This document shows, piece by piece, positions 24,877 to 36,048 of a stretch of DNA of 64,000 bases. Both the position numbers and the translations under genes were made by a program. Under the pieces are notes generated by a model. The model did no database searches, was not told where the DNA came from, and worked only from the letters and a program-made list of their open reading frames with translations. Numbering within the stretch: position 1 is the first letter of the stretch; every line of letters starts with the position of its first letter. Source of the stretch: Hymenoscyphus infarciens (lineage: Eukaryota; Ascomycota; Leotiomycetes; Helotiales; Helotiaceae); the NCBI GenBank assembly GCA_001414345.1, contig LLCB01000103.1, positions 62,001-126,000 of the forward strand. The letters are read 5' to 3'.

Positions 24877-25238
24877 TATAATAATACGAAATATATATAA
24901 CTATTACAGAGATATATAGAAGTATATTTAATAGAATAATATATATAAATACTAGATACTAATATAGAAGAAAAGACTAAATTAGCTTTCTCTTATCTTA
25001 AATAAGAGTAGCTATATATAAGAGATCAAATACTACTAAGGTCTAATAATAATAATAACTAAGTTCTAACTAATATAGCTAAGACTAAATAATAAGAGCT
25101 AAAAAGCTAAATATATAATATTTAAATCTTAATCTCTTTTATATATAAATATTAGATTTTAATACCTCTAATATCTTCGGTTATATAAGTATTAGTAGTT
25201 TTACGAATACTAGTAATTTAGAATAGCGAGCTATTATA
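24877..25238 (-). repeat. Right LTR of the 2.3 kb element
   Basis: It is a direct repeat of 22917-23304, ends GCGAGCTATTATA and is followed by AGAAG at 25239-25243. Confidence 0.8.
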
Positions 25239-25243
25239 AGAAG

Positions 25244-26237
25244 AATCGTTACGCTTATCTAACGATAAGATAGACTAACTAAATTAAAGAAAGAATACTT
25301 ATTCAAAGCAACGAATTTTCTATAAGAGTCTAAGAACTAAGAATAATAGCTTTAGTAATAAATGTGAATTTTATTTTAATATATTAATTTAAAATATTAA
25401 TATTTTAATAACTAGATACTCTCTTATATTAAACTCTCTTCTAAGAAATACTAGATAAATACCTAATTCACTTATATAAGTCTTTCTATTAATACTTATA
25501 AGCTCTATTCTTAGCTTATCTTACTCTATCTAAAATCCTAAAAAAGCTTAAAACTAAATTTAGTTTTTTTAGTATATATTAACAACGAAGCCTCTTTTTA
25601 AAAATGTAGCCTACTAAAAGCTTTGAAACTATATATTTAACTCTTCTATATATAACTTTTACTAATTTAATATATTTTTATAGTATAAGAGTTATTTAAA
25701 TACTAAATCAGCGTTTAGTATTACTATAAGCACTTAGACGCTCTAGCTAAATCTAACCGGCTCTAAATTATTATATATTTTTATTAGTCTGCCCTCGGTA
25801 GGTAAGATTAGCTAAAAAGAGCGGCTGAGGAACTGAGATAATTCTAGTACAGGTTGCTGAAAACATATAGCACGTGACATCATAACTGCAAAAGGACCAC
25901 ATTGAAAACACCTCGAACACCTGTTCTAGATTAAAATTATGCTGCTCGTGGTAGAACCTACAAGAATGGTTTATTCCATGCTTTGTTGGAAATCGTAGCA
26001 TGGCAGACCTTCTCCCTTCCCATTCCTTGCAGCTGCACTATTATTTTATTCATGATTCCAAAAGTAATTAAAGAAAATATATACATTACATGCCGCGACA
26101 AATACAATACAGATGGGTATCGCAAAAATATACAAGCGAAATTCAAATGCAAGATTGAAAACAAATCACCAACACAGTGCGGCATGGAAAACTGCAAGAT
26201 ACCAAGGAAAGCACCTACCTCGCCATGTCTCATCCTT
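25244..26237. other. RIP-degraded remnant (to about 25780), then spacer
   Basis: Positions 25244-25780 continue the AT-rich, CpA-poor block into which the 2.3 kb LTR element inserted. No end or domain is recognisable. From about 25790 the composition returns to normal. The remaining spacer lies downstream of the STAND pseudogene and holds nothing I can support. Confidence 0.5.
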
Positions 26238-29200
26238 CTACCGAATTCCGAACCACGAGAAAACCCAGCTAATTGTCTGAGAACTGTTCCTCTGCGGTTC
26301 AGATTTCGATCTTTTGTGAGATTCCTCCTCATTGACGCGTTCAGGGCCCTTGGGCGTTTGCTTTTCAATCATCCGGTTGACAAGTTGACCAAGTTCATCT
26401 GTTTCGCTCGCAAGCGAGGAGGGAAGGAGTCGAATAATCGCCCAAGGCTTCCTTCGTGGTTGACCAAAATATTGTTTGCTAGATGCAACTGGGTTGGCTC
26501 CGTGTTGAAGGAATATCTTCATCACTTCTAACCACGTTCTAGCCTCTAATTTCCAGGTCTGGTTGGCGATGCTGCTGGTGTCCCATAACTCTTCGTCAAA
26601 CTCAAACTGGGAGAGGTGCGACAAAATGCCTGCAAGCACCACCTCCCAAGCAGAATCACCGTGAAATGATAGATTTGGGTCTGCTCCAGCCTCGAGGGCA
26701 AGTTGCACCGTTGTTGAGTCAGGCACTTGAGACTCGCCCACTTTCTTAGGCCGTGTATACTTCCCAACGTGATATATCAACAAGTGATGGTTCACGTCCT
26801 AGATTTGAGAAGTCAGCGCAACCGGTATTTAGATGACCAAAAGATTAAACTTACATGTTCAACAACAAGACCTGTGACATTTTTGTCTGCTAAATAATGA
26901 CGGAGTCCGAGGAGTGTAGCAAGGTCATAAAACGTAACGGTATGATGGTTGAGCTTCACACCCGGTATCTCGACACCATAAGTCCAACGAGGGAGACCTG
27001 GCACCGTAACACCGTTCATGACAGATGGCTCTCTACTTCTCTCGACATGATCAATCTCGATTCTCTTCGTGGGCTTGTATGTCTGCCCAAGGCTAATTGA
27101 TAAACCGCTTGGTTTATGTGGTGGCGGGGATTCGATTATTATCTGCATCTGTTTTGGAGTGGCCTGGCTGGTGTCCAAGTCATATTCTCCACTAGATCGG
27201 CAATCATAATAGTCCGACTCAGCACTAGATGAGACATCGATACGGTCACAAGGAGGAGATATATTCAAGGGTGCCGTGGTTCGACCTTCTCCTTCTTCGA
27301 TGTCTGCAGACTGCTCAATCCTTCCAAAAATACATCTTCCATTAGACAGTCGCCATAGGTAAGAAGCAGCAGCGTCCAATTGGTCAAGGAGTGCTGGGAA
27401 ACCCTCCCCAAGATTTTCCTCTGCCCATTTCGCGTACTGCAAAGCATCTCTGACGATTGACATATCCATCGGAATGAAGCGACTCGTTTTGAGCGATTTC
27501 AGCTGCAAGACAGAAGAACGCAGCAGCGACAAATGCGGGCAGTATTTGTTACCTGCCGTGCGCTTCACGATCTCCTCCCAGACGGACGGTTTCTTGAAAA
27601 AGTTGGAAACAGTACGGTGCATACACACAACTCGAGCGTCCGGCGCAATATTGGAATACTTGGACTCGTAAGACTCAAGCAACTCTGAACACACACTCTT
27701 GAGCCTAATGTCTATAAGCTTGCACCGAGAAATGACTTGTTCATCGGAAAGAGTGCGAAGGGATGTGGTTATCGCAAGTTGTTCGTCTTCACCCTCCGTT
27801 CATGATAATTGGAGAAGAGTGATTTGATGATTTGAAGAGACTCTCTGAGCAGTCAAAATAATTTGAAATATCTGAGACGCTTGTTCCAAACAAATATGGT
27901 CTGTCTTCCGAAGCACTGCTGCACATTAGTACAGAAGCCTATGGGGAGAGTGAGGATGGGATGAATCGACTACTAGGTCATTGTCAAATCATTACTGCAA
28001 GGTCTTCGAGATTCGAATAGGGTATCGGACTTGCAGAGGAGACTCAAGCATTTGCCTGCTGATCTGGAAACACTTTACGACCACAGTATGCATGTCCCTT
28101 TCACAACCAGCTTCACCCACAGAAACACACCATCTGCCTTGTTTACGATCTAGCGTACCAACCTTCTTGCTTGATCAGGCTTCGTGATTGAAAGCCTGGC
28201 CATATGTCTATGATTTCCAAGTTTGTCTTCGACATAGTGACTGATATCAGCCCTGGTGAGATTCTGAAGCTTAAGTCCAGGACCGGTAAAGGCCTCCTCG
28301 AAAACGACAAGAGGGCGGCCCGACAGGCACATCTTTAAACCAGGCTCATGAGAGAACCCAAGAAAATATTCAGCCAAGTCATCGTGATCTCCTCCAAATG
28401 GAGATGATTCGTATTCATCCAACCCATCAACAAAAAAACACAATTTCACATCTCTCTTTTGGCAATCCTTGATTAGAGTTTTGAAGGCCCACTTGAGCTC
28501 AGATAACGACCAAGATTTACTTTGATGGGATAAAAGTGACGATTTCGAAGGGACTGTTCCAAGTTTCAACGCAGTCTTGATTTTTGCCGACCAGTAGTCC
28601 CAACCGACAGGAAACACTTTTGGTATCATTTCTCGGTGGGTTTGCAGGGTTTCAAACAAGAGCGTTCTCAAAAGACCTTTTTGTGACCTTTGGTCATCGG
28701 TTCCGCTATTCCAAAAAAAGTAACTGGACATGTGGTATTCCGATGAGCCAGCCAACATTTAAGTTGCTTTTGGGTCTCCCCATTGTTGCAAATATACTTC
28801 ATCAGCGTAGATTTTCCGGGGCCCGCTTTTCCACTGATCCAGTAGTATCCAGTATCTTCCTGTAACCATTCGACAAAGTTGCTCCAGTCCCTCTCGCCAC
28901 CAAGCGTTGCCTCTTTATATACCCACTGAAAGTTTGATGGTGTGCTGGTTCAAGGTCTTCGTGCCACTCCCAAGAATTGCATTCTCAACCATAAGCAAAA
29001 CCATCTCTTGTTCCAGTAAAAGATCATTGGCAGTGACATGACGATCTTTAGGTATCCATTCATCCTCTCCATCGTCTTGGTGCCGGAGAGTTTGAAATGT
29101 ACCATGCTTCTCTAGTACAACCCGTTCTTGATGACCTTGAATGTGTGCCCATTTTTCCGCTTGTTTCTGCAACTCGATGGCCAATTCGTCTCGGCATTGA

Positions 29201-29793
29201 AGGAAGGTTGTGATTATTCTTTGAGTGCATTGCGTTAGTTGATGCGATGATTGGGATTGTTGATGAACGACAGTCTTGATTGACTTCCTGCAGTTTGTTA
29301 GCTGGTGGAAAGGGAAATAGTATAGAACTCGACAAGACGATTGGAGGCGTACCTGAAGTTAAGAAGCACCCTGAACTCGATTTCTGCTCTAATCTCTGAG
29401 TGGCCAACAATTCCTCTCTTCCCGCTTCCATGAGCACCTGAGAGCAGCTTTGAATGATTCCCAGCTTTTGTGAGTTGAACCGGAGCGAAACTTTAATTTA
29501 TTGAGCTGCATCATTAGGCATTGCGCAATTTGCTGGCACCTCTCTTCGTCGCCCCAGGAGCCCCCTTTTTCATCATTGAGGACATCGGGAGGGCTTGGTA
29601 GTAGGGAGCCATGAAGATTTGTCGTGAGAGATATGAGATCCAATGTGATGACTTCCACATGGATCTTCTCGGACAACGTGGCATTGGCATCGGCAGATTT
29701 GTATAGCTGGCGGCTCTGTGAGATCAACTTGCACCCGAAATGAACGAACTGGATGACATTGGAGGCAAGGGAAATGGCGGAAATGGGGTCCAT
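26238..29793 (-). pseudogene. STAND (NACHT-ankyrin) protein gene, NLR-like, broken
   Basis: The parts run in order on the minus strand. First is a fungal amino-terminal domain (MDPISAISLASNVIQFV... from 29793), then intron about 29354-29292 (GTACGC...GCTAAC...GCAG) and a coiled region (29290-28950). The NACHT domain follows, with Walker A GKAGPGKST (about 28830) and Walker B FFVDGLDE (about 28430), then an 'RTVSNFF' block (about 27590). Last is a carboxy-terminal ankyrin-like part (ALEAGADPN, LQHGANP) after intron 26799-26854. Lesions are several one- or two-base indels (near 29408, 29375, 28975, 28925, 28758), stops TAG 28150-28152 and TGA 27800-27802, and an inverted segment at about 27977-28095. 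Such proteins act in fungal nonself recognition and regulated cell death. This copy cannot make a full protein. Confidence 0.75.
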
Positions 29794-30477
29794 GGTGGTT
29801 GCCTTGAAATGTGTTTTGGCAGTCGCAATCGCAGTCGCAAATCAGTGGAGACAGCAACGAAAAGTTACTATCTAAACACATCGCTCCAGCCGAGGATTGT
29901 ATTGTGTTGTGAGAATGAGCGCAGATGAAGATACCTTAATACGGAAGGAGTGGGGAGGGGTCGTGAAGCCCGGAGGATGGCACTGAGGGGTCATCATCGG
30001 CCTGTCTGTCGATTGCTGCAACCACATGTGGCGCAGTGCTGCACTCCATCTCGTGCCCATCCTCTACTCGAATTATTTGCGAGGAGCGGGTATGTTTTGG
30101 AGACGATCCGCTCCGTGTGCAAACAATCGGTTCGGGTGATGGTTGAAGTTGGAGATGAAGTTTCAGGAAAATAGGCTTGAGGTGGGCGTTTCGATGCCTG
30201 AACTTCGGAAACATACCTAGCTAGGTAGCTCTCGAATATCAACCTATCTAGATCTTTTTTTTAAAAAAAAAGATTGTATCCTTCTAGAAAAATAGTTCAA
30301 GTGTTAATAGTCTAGTTGTAATTGTCTATGTCGAGGCATCCCCTAGAATCCCCGCCCCGACAAAGAAACCTAATACTCCATAAATCCTTTTATTACACTT
30401 TTCGAGAACTAAAAAATTCACTCTTTTGTCTCAGATAAGCGAGTAAAAGGGGGAGCCTAAGTCTCGGTTTCTTCAAC
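29794..30477. other. Spacer upstream of the STAND pseudogene
   Basis: It has ordinary composition. Several short overlapping frames exist on both strands but none shows a recognisable domain. It should hold the former promoter of the minus-strand STAND gene. Confidence 0.4.
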
Positions 30478-31016
30478 GATGAAGGTATCAAAGTGGCACT
30501 CCTCGAGCCCAGTGGTACGAAACTGCCCTAGAAGTTTAAAATCCCACCCACGGTACTAATTAAGAATTTCAGATGTCACCGAAATCATCGGCTCTAAGAA
30601 GGTTGACATAGGATTTAAATCCATAATCCATACCCTTACTACCAAATCCTATAACTTCCCTATTACCACTATTAGATCACTCCTCGACAAACCTTTCACT
30701 GGTGTTTTTTATCTCAAGGATGGAGGAATTATAACCGATTTCCGCATCTTAAAGGGAAGGAAGATTGGTTCTGTTAGGGAATTTGACAAAGTATGTTAGC
30801 CTTTTTGCGTTAAACTCGAGGATTAATTATACCAACAAATGTTTATAGATTTAAATTGATGAATTGGTAAACACTATGGTATGACACCTGATGATTACGA
30901 GGCCGTCAGACGCGGTAGGAAATGTCTTAGTGGCAATCATCAAAGGTACCATATAGGCCGGAATTGGTCTTGAGATTGTGCAGATGGTTGAGTTGGAGTA
31001 GTGGTATGTAGGGTAA
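30478..31016 (+). pseudogene. Unknown protein gene with C-to-T-type stops
   Basis: Three exons can be read in one frame: a segment reading DEGIKVALLEPS ending at 30514, exon 30573-30790 (VTEIIGSKKVDIGFKS, ITTIRSLLDKPFTGVFYLKD, GRKIGSVREFDK) and an exon from 30849. The introns 30515-30572 and 30791-30848 are both 58 nt, with GTACGA/GTATGT donors and, in the first, a TACTAAT branch site. No start codon is seen in frame upstream. The third exon has TAA at 30852, TGA at 30882, TAG at 30954 and TAG at 30999, each one C-to-T step from CAA, CGA or CAG, before a final TAA at 31014. Without these it would read through. I do not recognise the family. If the first TAA is the true stop, a short protein of about 85 residues is possible. 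Confidence 0.45.
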
Positions 31017-31917
31017 GGTCGTTCTCAAGAATCGATAAGCTTGCCGAGTTGGGATGCTGTTGTTTCTGCTGTTTTGTTATGCAAGGAACAAGGAAGGCGC
31101 ACGTGTTCAGGTTGTAAGGCTTAACTAAATTGTGTGGTGGTGGGCTAAGCGCCCGTTTCGAAATGAGCGAATAGATTTTTGAATAGTTCGGGGATTTGTT
31201 CCTTTCTTAAATTGGGGTTCTTTACGGTGGTAGTATTTTAGCCCCACCACTCTATTTTAAGAAGTCTCTGGTGATAACATCGAAAAATGCTACACAACAA
31301 GTAGTGTCAACGAAGACTGATACCCTCTGGTGATATATCGGTTTTTTTTTTATGTGAGCAACTAAAAGTAGTCACTGACTACTAGTCAGTATAACCTTGA
31401 CCGTGATGAAACGGTAGAACTGAGTTCGGAGGCTTTGCTAATAAGTGGTCTGGTTGGCACTGTAAAACACAAAGACGAGCCACTTAAACTATCACAGACC
31501 AGAATATAGGACTTGTCTGTTATCTGGCGCAGATTTTGTATCGAGGAGATTTTTCGTTCGAGACAAGCGAAGGAAACTCAATTTCTTGGACATTCAAGTG
31601 AGCAACCGAGCCTCTATCTTTTTCAAAGCAGAACTAGTTCTCGCTTTAGTAAGCTTCAAGGGTTGCAGGTAACCATCCTTGTAGGTACTTTATTGATTTT
31701 TTTCAGCTCGACACAGCCAAGGCTTTGGACCTAAGTCCCGCCCCTCGCCAAACCAATCCCATCAAAACAATTCAGCCATGTCTCTGAGAGTACCATCCAA
31801 CAGTCAAAAGAACGGCAGTTGAGCGGGAGCACCAGATTATATTTGTAAATCTTTTCTGCTCCTTGCTCTTCACAGCGAAGTCAACGCCACAACCTAGTAC
31901 GGAGTGACTTAATCATT
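31017..31917. other. Spacer, likely promoter of the following gene
   Basis: No supported gene is present. A 73-codon frame at 31513-31734 lacks any feature. The last 120 bp before the next start codon are CT-rich and end with a clean context, consistent with a 5' leader. Confidence 0.4.
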
Positions 31918-33513
31918 ATGGGCTTTTTCAAATCCTGGGATCGGTTTTATATGCGAAACTGTCGCTCAATCAGTGTTTTGATCCATGTATTACTCCTCGT
32001 TGGATCTTTGGGATCCTATATCTTACTCTTGATCCTCTTCATCAAACCGTCCGCCTATAAACTCGATTCGCTTATATACCCCGACGATGCCACTGGTTTC
32101 ATAAATCCACAAGTGGCAGTCGGTCTAATTACTGCCCTCTTAACACCTTCAACCTCAGCACTTATAACACGCTCAGTGGAGCACTCGCTTTGGAGAAAGC
32201 TCTCCCCTCGACCTATCCAGCGAAAACTCACCATCGGAGAAGCCCATCGTCTCGCGGAGTGGAGTGTCTCCCCATCAACGCGCTTTCTTTACTTATTTTC
32301 GGGATCTTCATGGCTACTGAAAATAGCCGGGTTATTGTTGTTGGGTGTCGCAATTGTGAACTCGGTTCTGCTATCCGGTATTTCCCAGTCCCGCGACGTT
32401 ATAACTTCGAGCTCAGTTCAAGCTGCTCAAGGATCACAATGGGACGGTCGAATTGATCTAGCCAATGTGCGTTATAATGGAGGAATGATGAGCGATGTTC
32501 GTGGACTAGGGGCATATCTTACCTCACTCAACAATCTCACAGCTCCGATAGCCCCAGTCTGTCCAACAACATTCCAGGGAAATTGCACGGTATCGACTTT
32601 CGCTTCGGCCCTGAGAGCTGACTGTACGCCCTCTCGCTTCCCAAATCCGGATTTAATTGGATCTTACAGTAAAAAACAAACTTATCGCCAATACTGTTCA
32701 ACTCGTAACCCAGCAGTGTGTGTATCATTGGCTGCAGGAAGTCCGAGTATAAATGCGAACTTCACTGGCGGAGTTCCAGCATGTCAATCCAACCTTGTCA
32801 CCGAGAACTGCCCTGGAGAGTTCATCACTATCTTCGGAGCTTATATGATGAACCCATACAACTCATCCGGTCTATATTCCCACGATCTCAACACCGTTGA
32901 TTGCTCCATTACGTTCGGGAACGTTACCATCAGGCAGAATGGTACTGCACCACCAACACTGGAGAGAAGTAGCTTTGCCAAAAGCAAAGACAACTTACCG
33001 GGACAATTGTCAACTATGCGCCGCATTTATACAGAAAATAACGCAGCTTCTTCACCATATACCTTTACTGGCAGCAGTACCCCAGACAGCTCAAACAACC
33101 TTTTTAAATCTGCGCTTGGTACCCTTCTCCTCTCTACAACTTCCCAGGTGGACGCTTCTATCGTCGCATCAAGAATTGAGAGCGCTTTCGACATGTCTAC
33201 TCTCTTCGCTTTCAGTCGTTCGCCAACTTCTTCCACTTTGAATTTTGCCTTCGAGTCAGCGAATAAAGCACGGTACACATATGACAAGAAGGTTCTACTC
33301 ATATTGTTAATTCCCTTGTTGGCTACTCTATTTGGATGTTGGGGACGAGGGTGGGTAGGTGGAAAAGAGGTTGTTGGGTATGATGTCGTTGGTATTGCGA
33401 AGATGGGACCCGTTGGTGGACTTGAAAAGTATGAGCAAGGAAGCGAGATTGAGGATAGGCCGGTGTGGTGTGTGAATAGAGGTAATGGGAGGAGGTTGTT
33501 TGCTGGGGCTTGA
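31918..33513 (+). CDS. Fungal integral membrane protein with large extracellular Cys-rich loop
   Basis: This is an uninterrupted 531-residue frame without introns. Hydrophobic segments lie at about residues 20-42, 65-80, 128-155 and 458-475. Between the last two is a loop of about 300 residues with many Cys and N-glycosylation sites (for example NNLT, NCT, NFT, NSS, NGT), so it is probably exposed at the cell surface. The carboxy tail after the last segment is short and soluble. The general plan resembles uncharacterised fungal multi-pass proteins of the DUF3176 kind, but I cannot assign it to that family from motifs. It is one of the few intact genes in this region and has no lesion of the kind seen in its neighbours. 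Confidence 0.8.
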   Translation: MGFFKSWDRFYMRNCRSISVLIHVLLLVGSLGSYILLLILFIKPSAYKLDSLIYPDDATGFINPQVAVGLITALLTPSTSALITRSVEHSLWRKLSPRPIQRKLTIGEAHRLAEWSVSPSTRFLYLFSGSSWLLKIAGLLLLGVAIVNSVLLSGISQSRDVITSSSVQAAQGSQWDGRIDLANVRYNGGMMSDVRGLGAYLTSLNNLTAPIAPVCPTTFQGNCTVSTFASALRADCTPSRFPNPDLIGSYSKKQTYRQYCSTRNPAVCVSLAAGSPSINANFTGGVPACQSNLVTENCPGEFITIFGAYMMNPYNSSGLYSHDLNTVDCSITFGNVTIRQNGTAPPTLERSSFAKSKDNLPGQLSTMRRIYTENNAASSPYTFTGSSTPDSSNNLFKSALGTLLLSTTSQVDASIVASRIESAFDMSTLFAFSRSPTSSTLNFAFESANKARYTYDKKVLLILLIPLLATLFGCWGRGWVGGKEVVGYDVVGIAKMGPVGGLEKYEQGSEIEDRPVWCVNRGNGRRLFAGA

Positions 33514-33835
33514 AGACTGAACTCTTTAATGAGACGAAGAAATGGATATAAAGCTATTGAAAATATTCTCTGCGTCTGATTATACTACAATACTACACAA
33601 TTCTCCATGATTTCAAAATGTCTCAGTCTATTTTACCATTGTTCGCTTGGCAAACCGAAGTCTTTCCGTAGCTATTGATCAGATGGAGAGAGGTAACCTA
33701 AAGTTCTTATTATTAAAGGCAAAAAGGGCCTTTGAACTTGTCGTGCCGTAAAGCTGGTTTAAGGTCTCCTAGCTTTGTTGCGCTGTTTTTACAGGATAAT
33801 CCAATTCTCTAATTTTCCCTCCTCGTTTCCTTTCT
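33514..33835. other. Intergenic spacer between convergent units
   Basis: I see no open frame, repeat or RNA gene here. It should contain the 3' ends of both neighbours. Confidence 0.4.
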
Positions 33836-34550
33836 TCAACTACTCCGTTCTAAATTCTGGTTCGTAGAATTGCATTCCATGCTAATTTTATTAGCTTCAC
33901 GATACGAAAGTTTAACTCTGTCTTTTTCAATTCGTGACCCATTCGATAAGTCTATTGTGAATGGTATGACTCCCGTCATGTCTTTTCTTCTGTACAGTGG
34001 CCAACATATTTGCTCTAAACCTTCTCTTAAACGAAGTGAAGGCGTTAGCACATAATTTCCTACACAGAGAACCAATTTTCTCCATGAAAAGACAATCGTG
34101 GTGGATAGTTTGAGGATGGTGAGGTCCAAAGTTGTTCTCTGAAAGTGTGGCAATCTGTTCTTGCAAAGCAATGGCTTCGGTAAATCGTGACCTCCCAAAA
34201 ATATTTTGAACAGTGCTGAATAACAAGCCAATGGTCCAATGGTGGTCGTTTCCAAGCATAGCCTGGGAGGCTTTGATGTGGTCCAGTCTCAGGGTACCGT
34301 CGGCTCGAGGCCCATTATAGCCACCTAACCGTCCTCTACGCTCCCAAAGCAGCCTCGTCAGAGACTTCTTCACTATAATCGAGAACTCATGTTCTTTTCC
34401 CAATGTTTCAGTGGCTGCTTGTAGTAGGTTTTCCCTCATTACTATTGCCTTTTTGATCCGCCTTTGGTTGTTAAGAATCTCGCTCAAGTTCCATCTAACA
34501 CCCACTGTACGATAATGGTCGGTCCCGAAAAAGGACGAGAAACTCTCCAT
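33836..34550 (-). pseudogene. Tetratricopeptide (kinesin-light-chain type) gene fragment
   Basis: A frame from 34550 to 33927 encodes about two 42-residue TPR units, with patterns such as ALQEQIATLSENNFGPHHPQT, LGNDHHWTIG and LGKEHEFSI. These are the usual 'ML..LG.dHP.T' spacing of fungal NB-ARC/TPR or HET-associated proteins. A second overlapping frame (34255-33836) carries the continuation KLVLCVGNYVLTPSLRLREGLEQ, which indicates a frameshift. There is no nucleotide-binding domain upstream, so this is a carboxy-terminal fragment of a larger gene. Upstream sequence (34560-34760) adds nothing recognisable before the MITE-like elements begin. Confidence 0.5.
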
Positions 34551-34762
34551 GACAGAGCTCGGCAGAGGGTTTAGAGGTTTCCGTGTCTTTTAGCGAAAAT
34601 GGGTCAGACATTTTTATGGTTAAATACACTTATGGATTCTATGAAAAAGAATCTGGCAACTCATATTGAACTGAACAGGTTTCGCACTAAAGGCAGGGCG
34701 TGTATTTCGCCTATTTCCTCCAACCTAATTATTTCCATTTCCTCATACAGTTCCGGAGCATA

Positions 34763-35235
34763 CGGTGAGTTACGAGTTAAGCTTCCCTTTTAACGATTCT
34801 CTTAAATCGTGCGTTTCTAGAAAAAATTCTTATCTCTTAGATACTCTTTCCCTCTTTACTTAATAACAACGTATGTTATTATATCTTTAAGAATAGCTAA
34901 TAAGAGCTCGATACCTCCTTTCTTACTTTATAAACTTTTTAGGAAGACAACATATACTTTTATGTTTATTTGAATTTTTCTAGGGTCTTAGCAGAACTTT
35001 ACAAGGGTATGAAATCTTTTCTAAGAATTAACTAGTAAGTTTATTCTTATTTACTTGCTTAGATATAGTAATAAATAGAGAGGAGGTATAAGAAGATATA
35101 GCGGTTCTTTCTAGCTAGGTCTTATAACTTAAAAAGTATTTTAGTTTTCTGTTTTCTAAGATAAATAAGGAGAGAAAAAAAATTCTAAAAACGCACGGTT
35201 TATAAAAAAAGAGAAGCTTAACTCGTAACTCGCTG
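34763..35235. mobile_element. MITE-like element, TA flanks, imperfect inverted repeats of about 75 bp
   Basis: The left end reads CGGTGAGTTACGAGTTAAGC and the reverse complement of the right end reads CAGCGAGTTACGAGTTAAGC. Similarity continues through a shared CGTGCGTTT block (34810 and 35190). Both ends are flanked by TA (34761-34762 and 35236-35237), the target of Tc1/mariner-type elements. The 473 bp interior is AT-rich with no coding capacity. The sequence just outside (CCGGAGCATACGG versus CCGTAGCGTACGG) also looks related, so the true terminus may lie slightly further out. Confidence 0.6.
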
Positions 35236-35237
35236 TA

Positions 35238-35716
35238 AGTTTCCGTACGCTACGGCTTTTTTAGACTTTTTAGACTTAAAACAGCTAAAACCCACTACTC
35301 GGCGTATATAACTATAGATTCTATAGCGATCTAATAAATATATACTATATATAAACTATATTTAGAATTAAGATATTAAACTTTTATATTCTTAGGATTA
35401 AGTTTTAAGTTCTCTATTCTTAATTTATATCTAGTTAAAGTTAGTTATAGTAGAATAGTAGGTATTTAAGCCGATTTGACCTATAAAATCTTCTAAAATC
35501 TATAGAATTCACGCTTAGTCTACTTTAGACCTACTTAAAATAATAACTAGTAGAGTATTCTTAATTAGTATATAGAACACTTAGAGTTAAATGCTTAGTT
35601 TAGTAATAAGCCTAATTTGTAAATATAATTTTAATATAATTATAGTGTACTAGAGAAGGGTATTTATAGTGTGTTTTAGCGAATTTTGATGTAAAAAGTT
35701 ATATCGTACGGAAACT
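35238..35716. mobile_element. Second MITE-like element abutting the first
   Basis: The left end AGTTTCCGTACG is matched by its reverse complement CGTACGGAAACT at 35705-35716. TA lies on both sides (35236-35237, shared with the first element, and 35717-35718). It is 479 bp, AT-rich and noncoding. The recognisable inverted repeats are only about 13 bp. Confidence 0.5.
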
Positions 35717-36048
35717 TATACTCTAGTACTATAGGTTATGTACCTATAGAATAAAACTTGAAAGGTTAAATAGACGCTCAATTGAGGGACTCGACATACT
35801 ATAAATACGAAAGTTATAGTTTTCATTAAAAAGCTCGGGCGACTCGGAGAGAATTCGAGTAAGAGAATCAGACTATACTCAAGTGGAATATGGTCCAAAT
35901 TCTCTAACCAATGGGACATGAAATCAAATCCCCTTGAGGACATAGTGAGAACAAAAAAACGGGTAGATGGTAAAAGGTAGAAGCCATTCATCTTCCATAT
36001 CCCTATATTACAAGTCCCCGATATACATCACAAACCACCCATCTTCTC

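Larger units (their letters stand above)
22917..25238 (-). mobile_element. Short (2.3 kb) LTR retroelement, probably non-autonomous
   Basis: Direct repeats at 22917-23304 (388 bp) and 24877-25238 (362 bp) bound the element. Both begin TATAATA and end TATTATA, which RIP could produce from TG...CA termini. The flanks carry the 5 bp duplication AGAAG (22912-22916 and 25239-25243). The left copy has an extra segment of about 26 bp near 23235-23262. A purine run (AAGAGAGAGAGA on the minus strand) touches the left LTR, giving minus orientation. The internal part is only 1.57 kb, too small for pol. Its minus strand around 24420-24180 reads as a Lys/Glu/Ile-rich, coiled-coil-like stretch, perhaps a small Gag or private ORF. 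This is a LARD/TRIM-like arrangement. Confidence 0.8.

Noticed and set aside
26238..29793. Explaining the indels of the STAND gene as raw-read sequencing errors
   Set aside because: Not fully excluded, but the GH7, ankyrin-type, MARVEL and 531-aa genes in the same assembly are indel-free, and the inversion cannot be a base-calling error.
35716..35991. 91-codon minus-strand open frame
   Set aside because: It begins inside the MITE-like element, is hydrophobic only because of AT-rich composition, and has no recognised motif or splice context.
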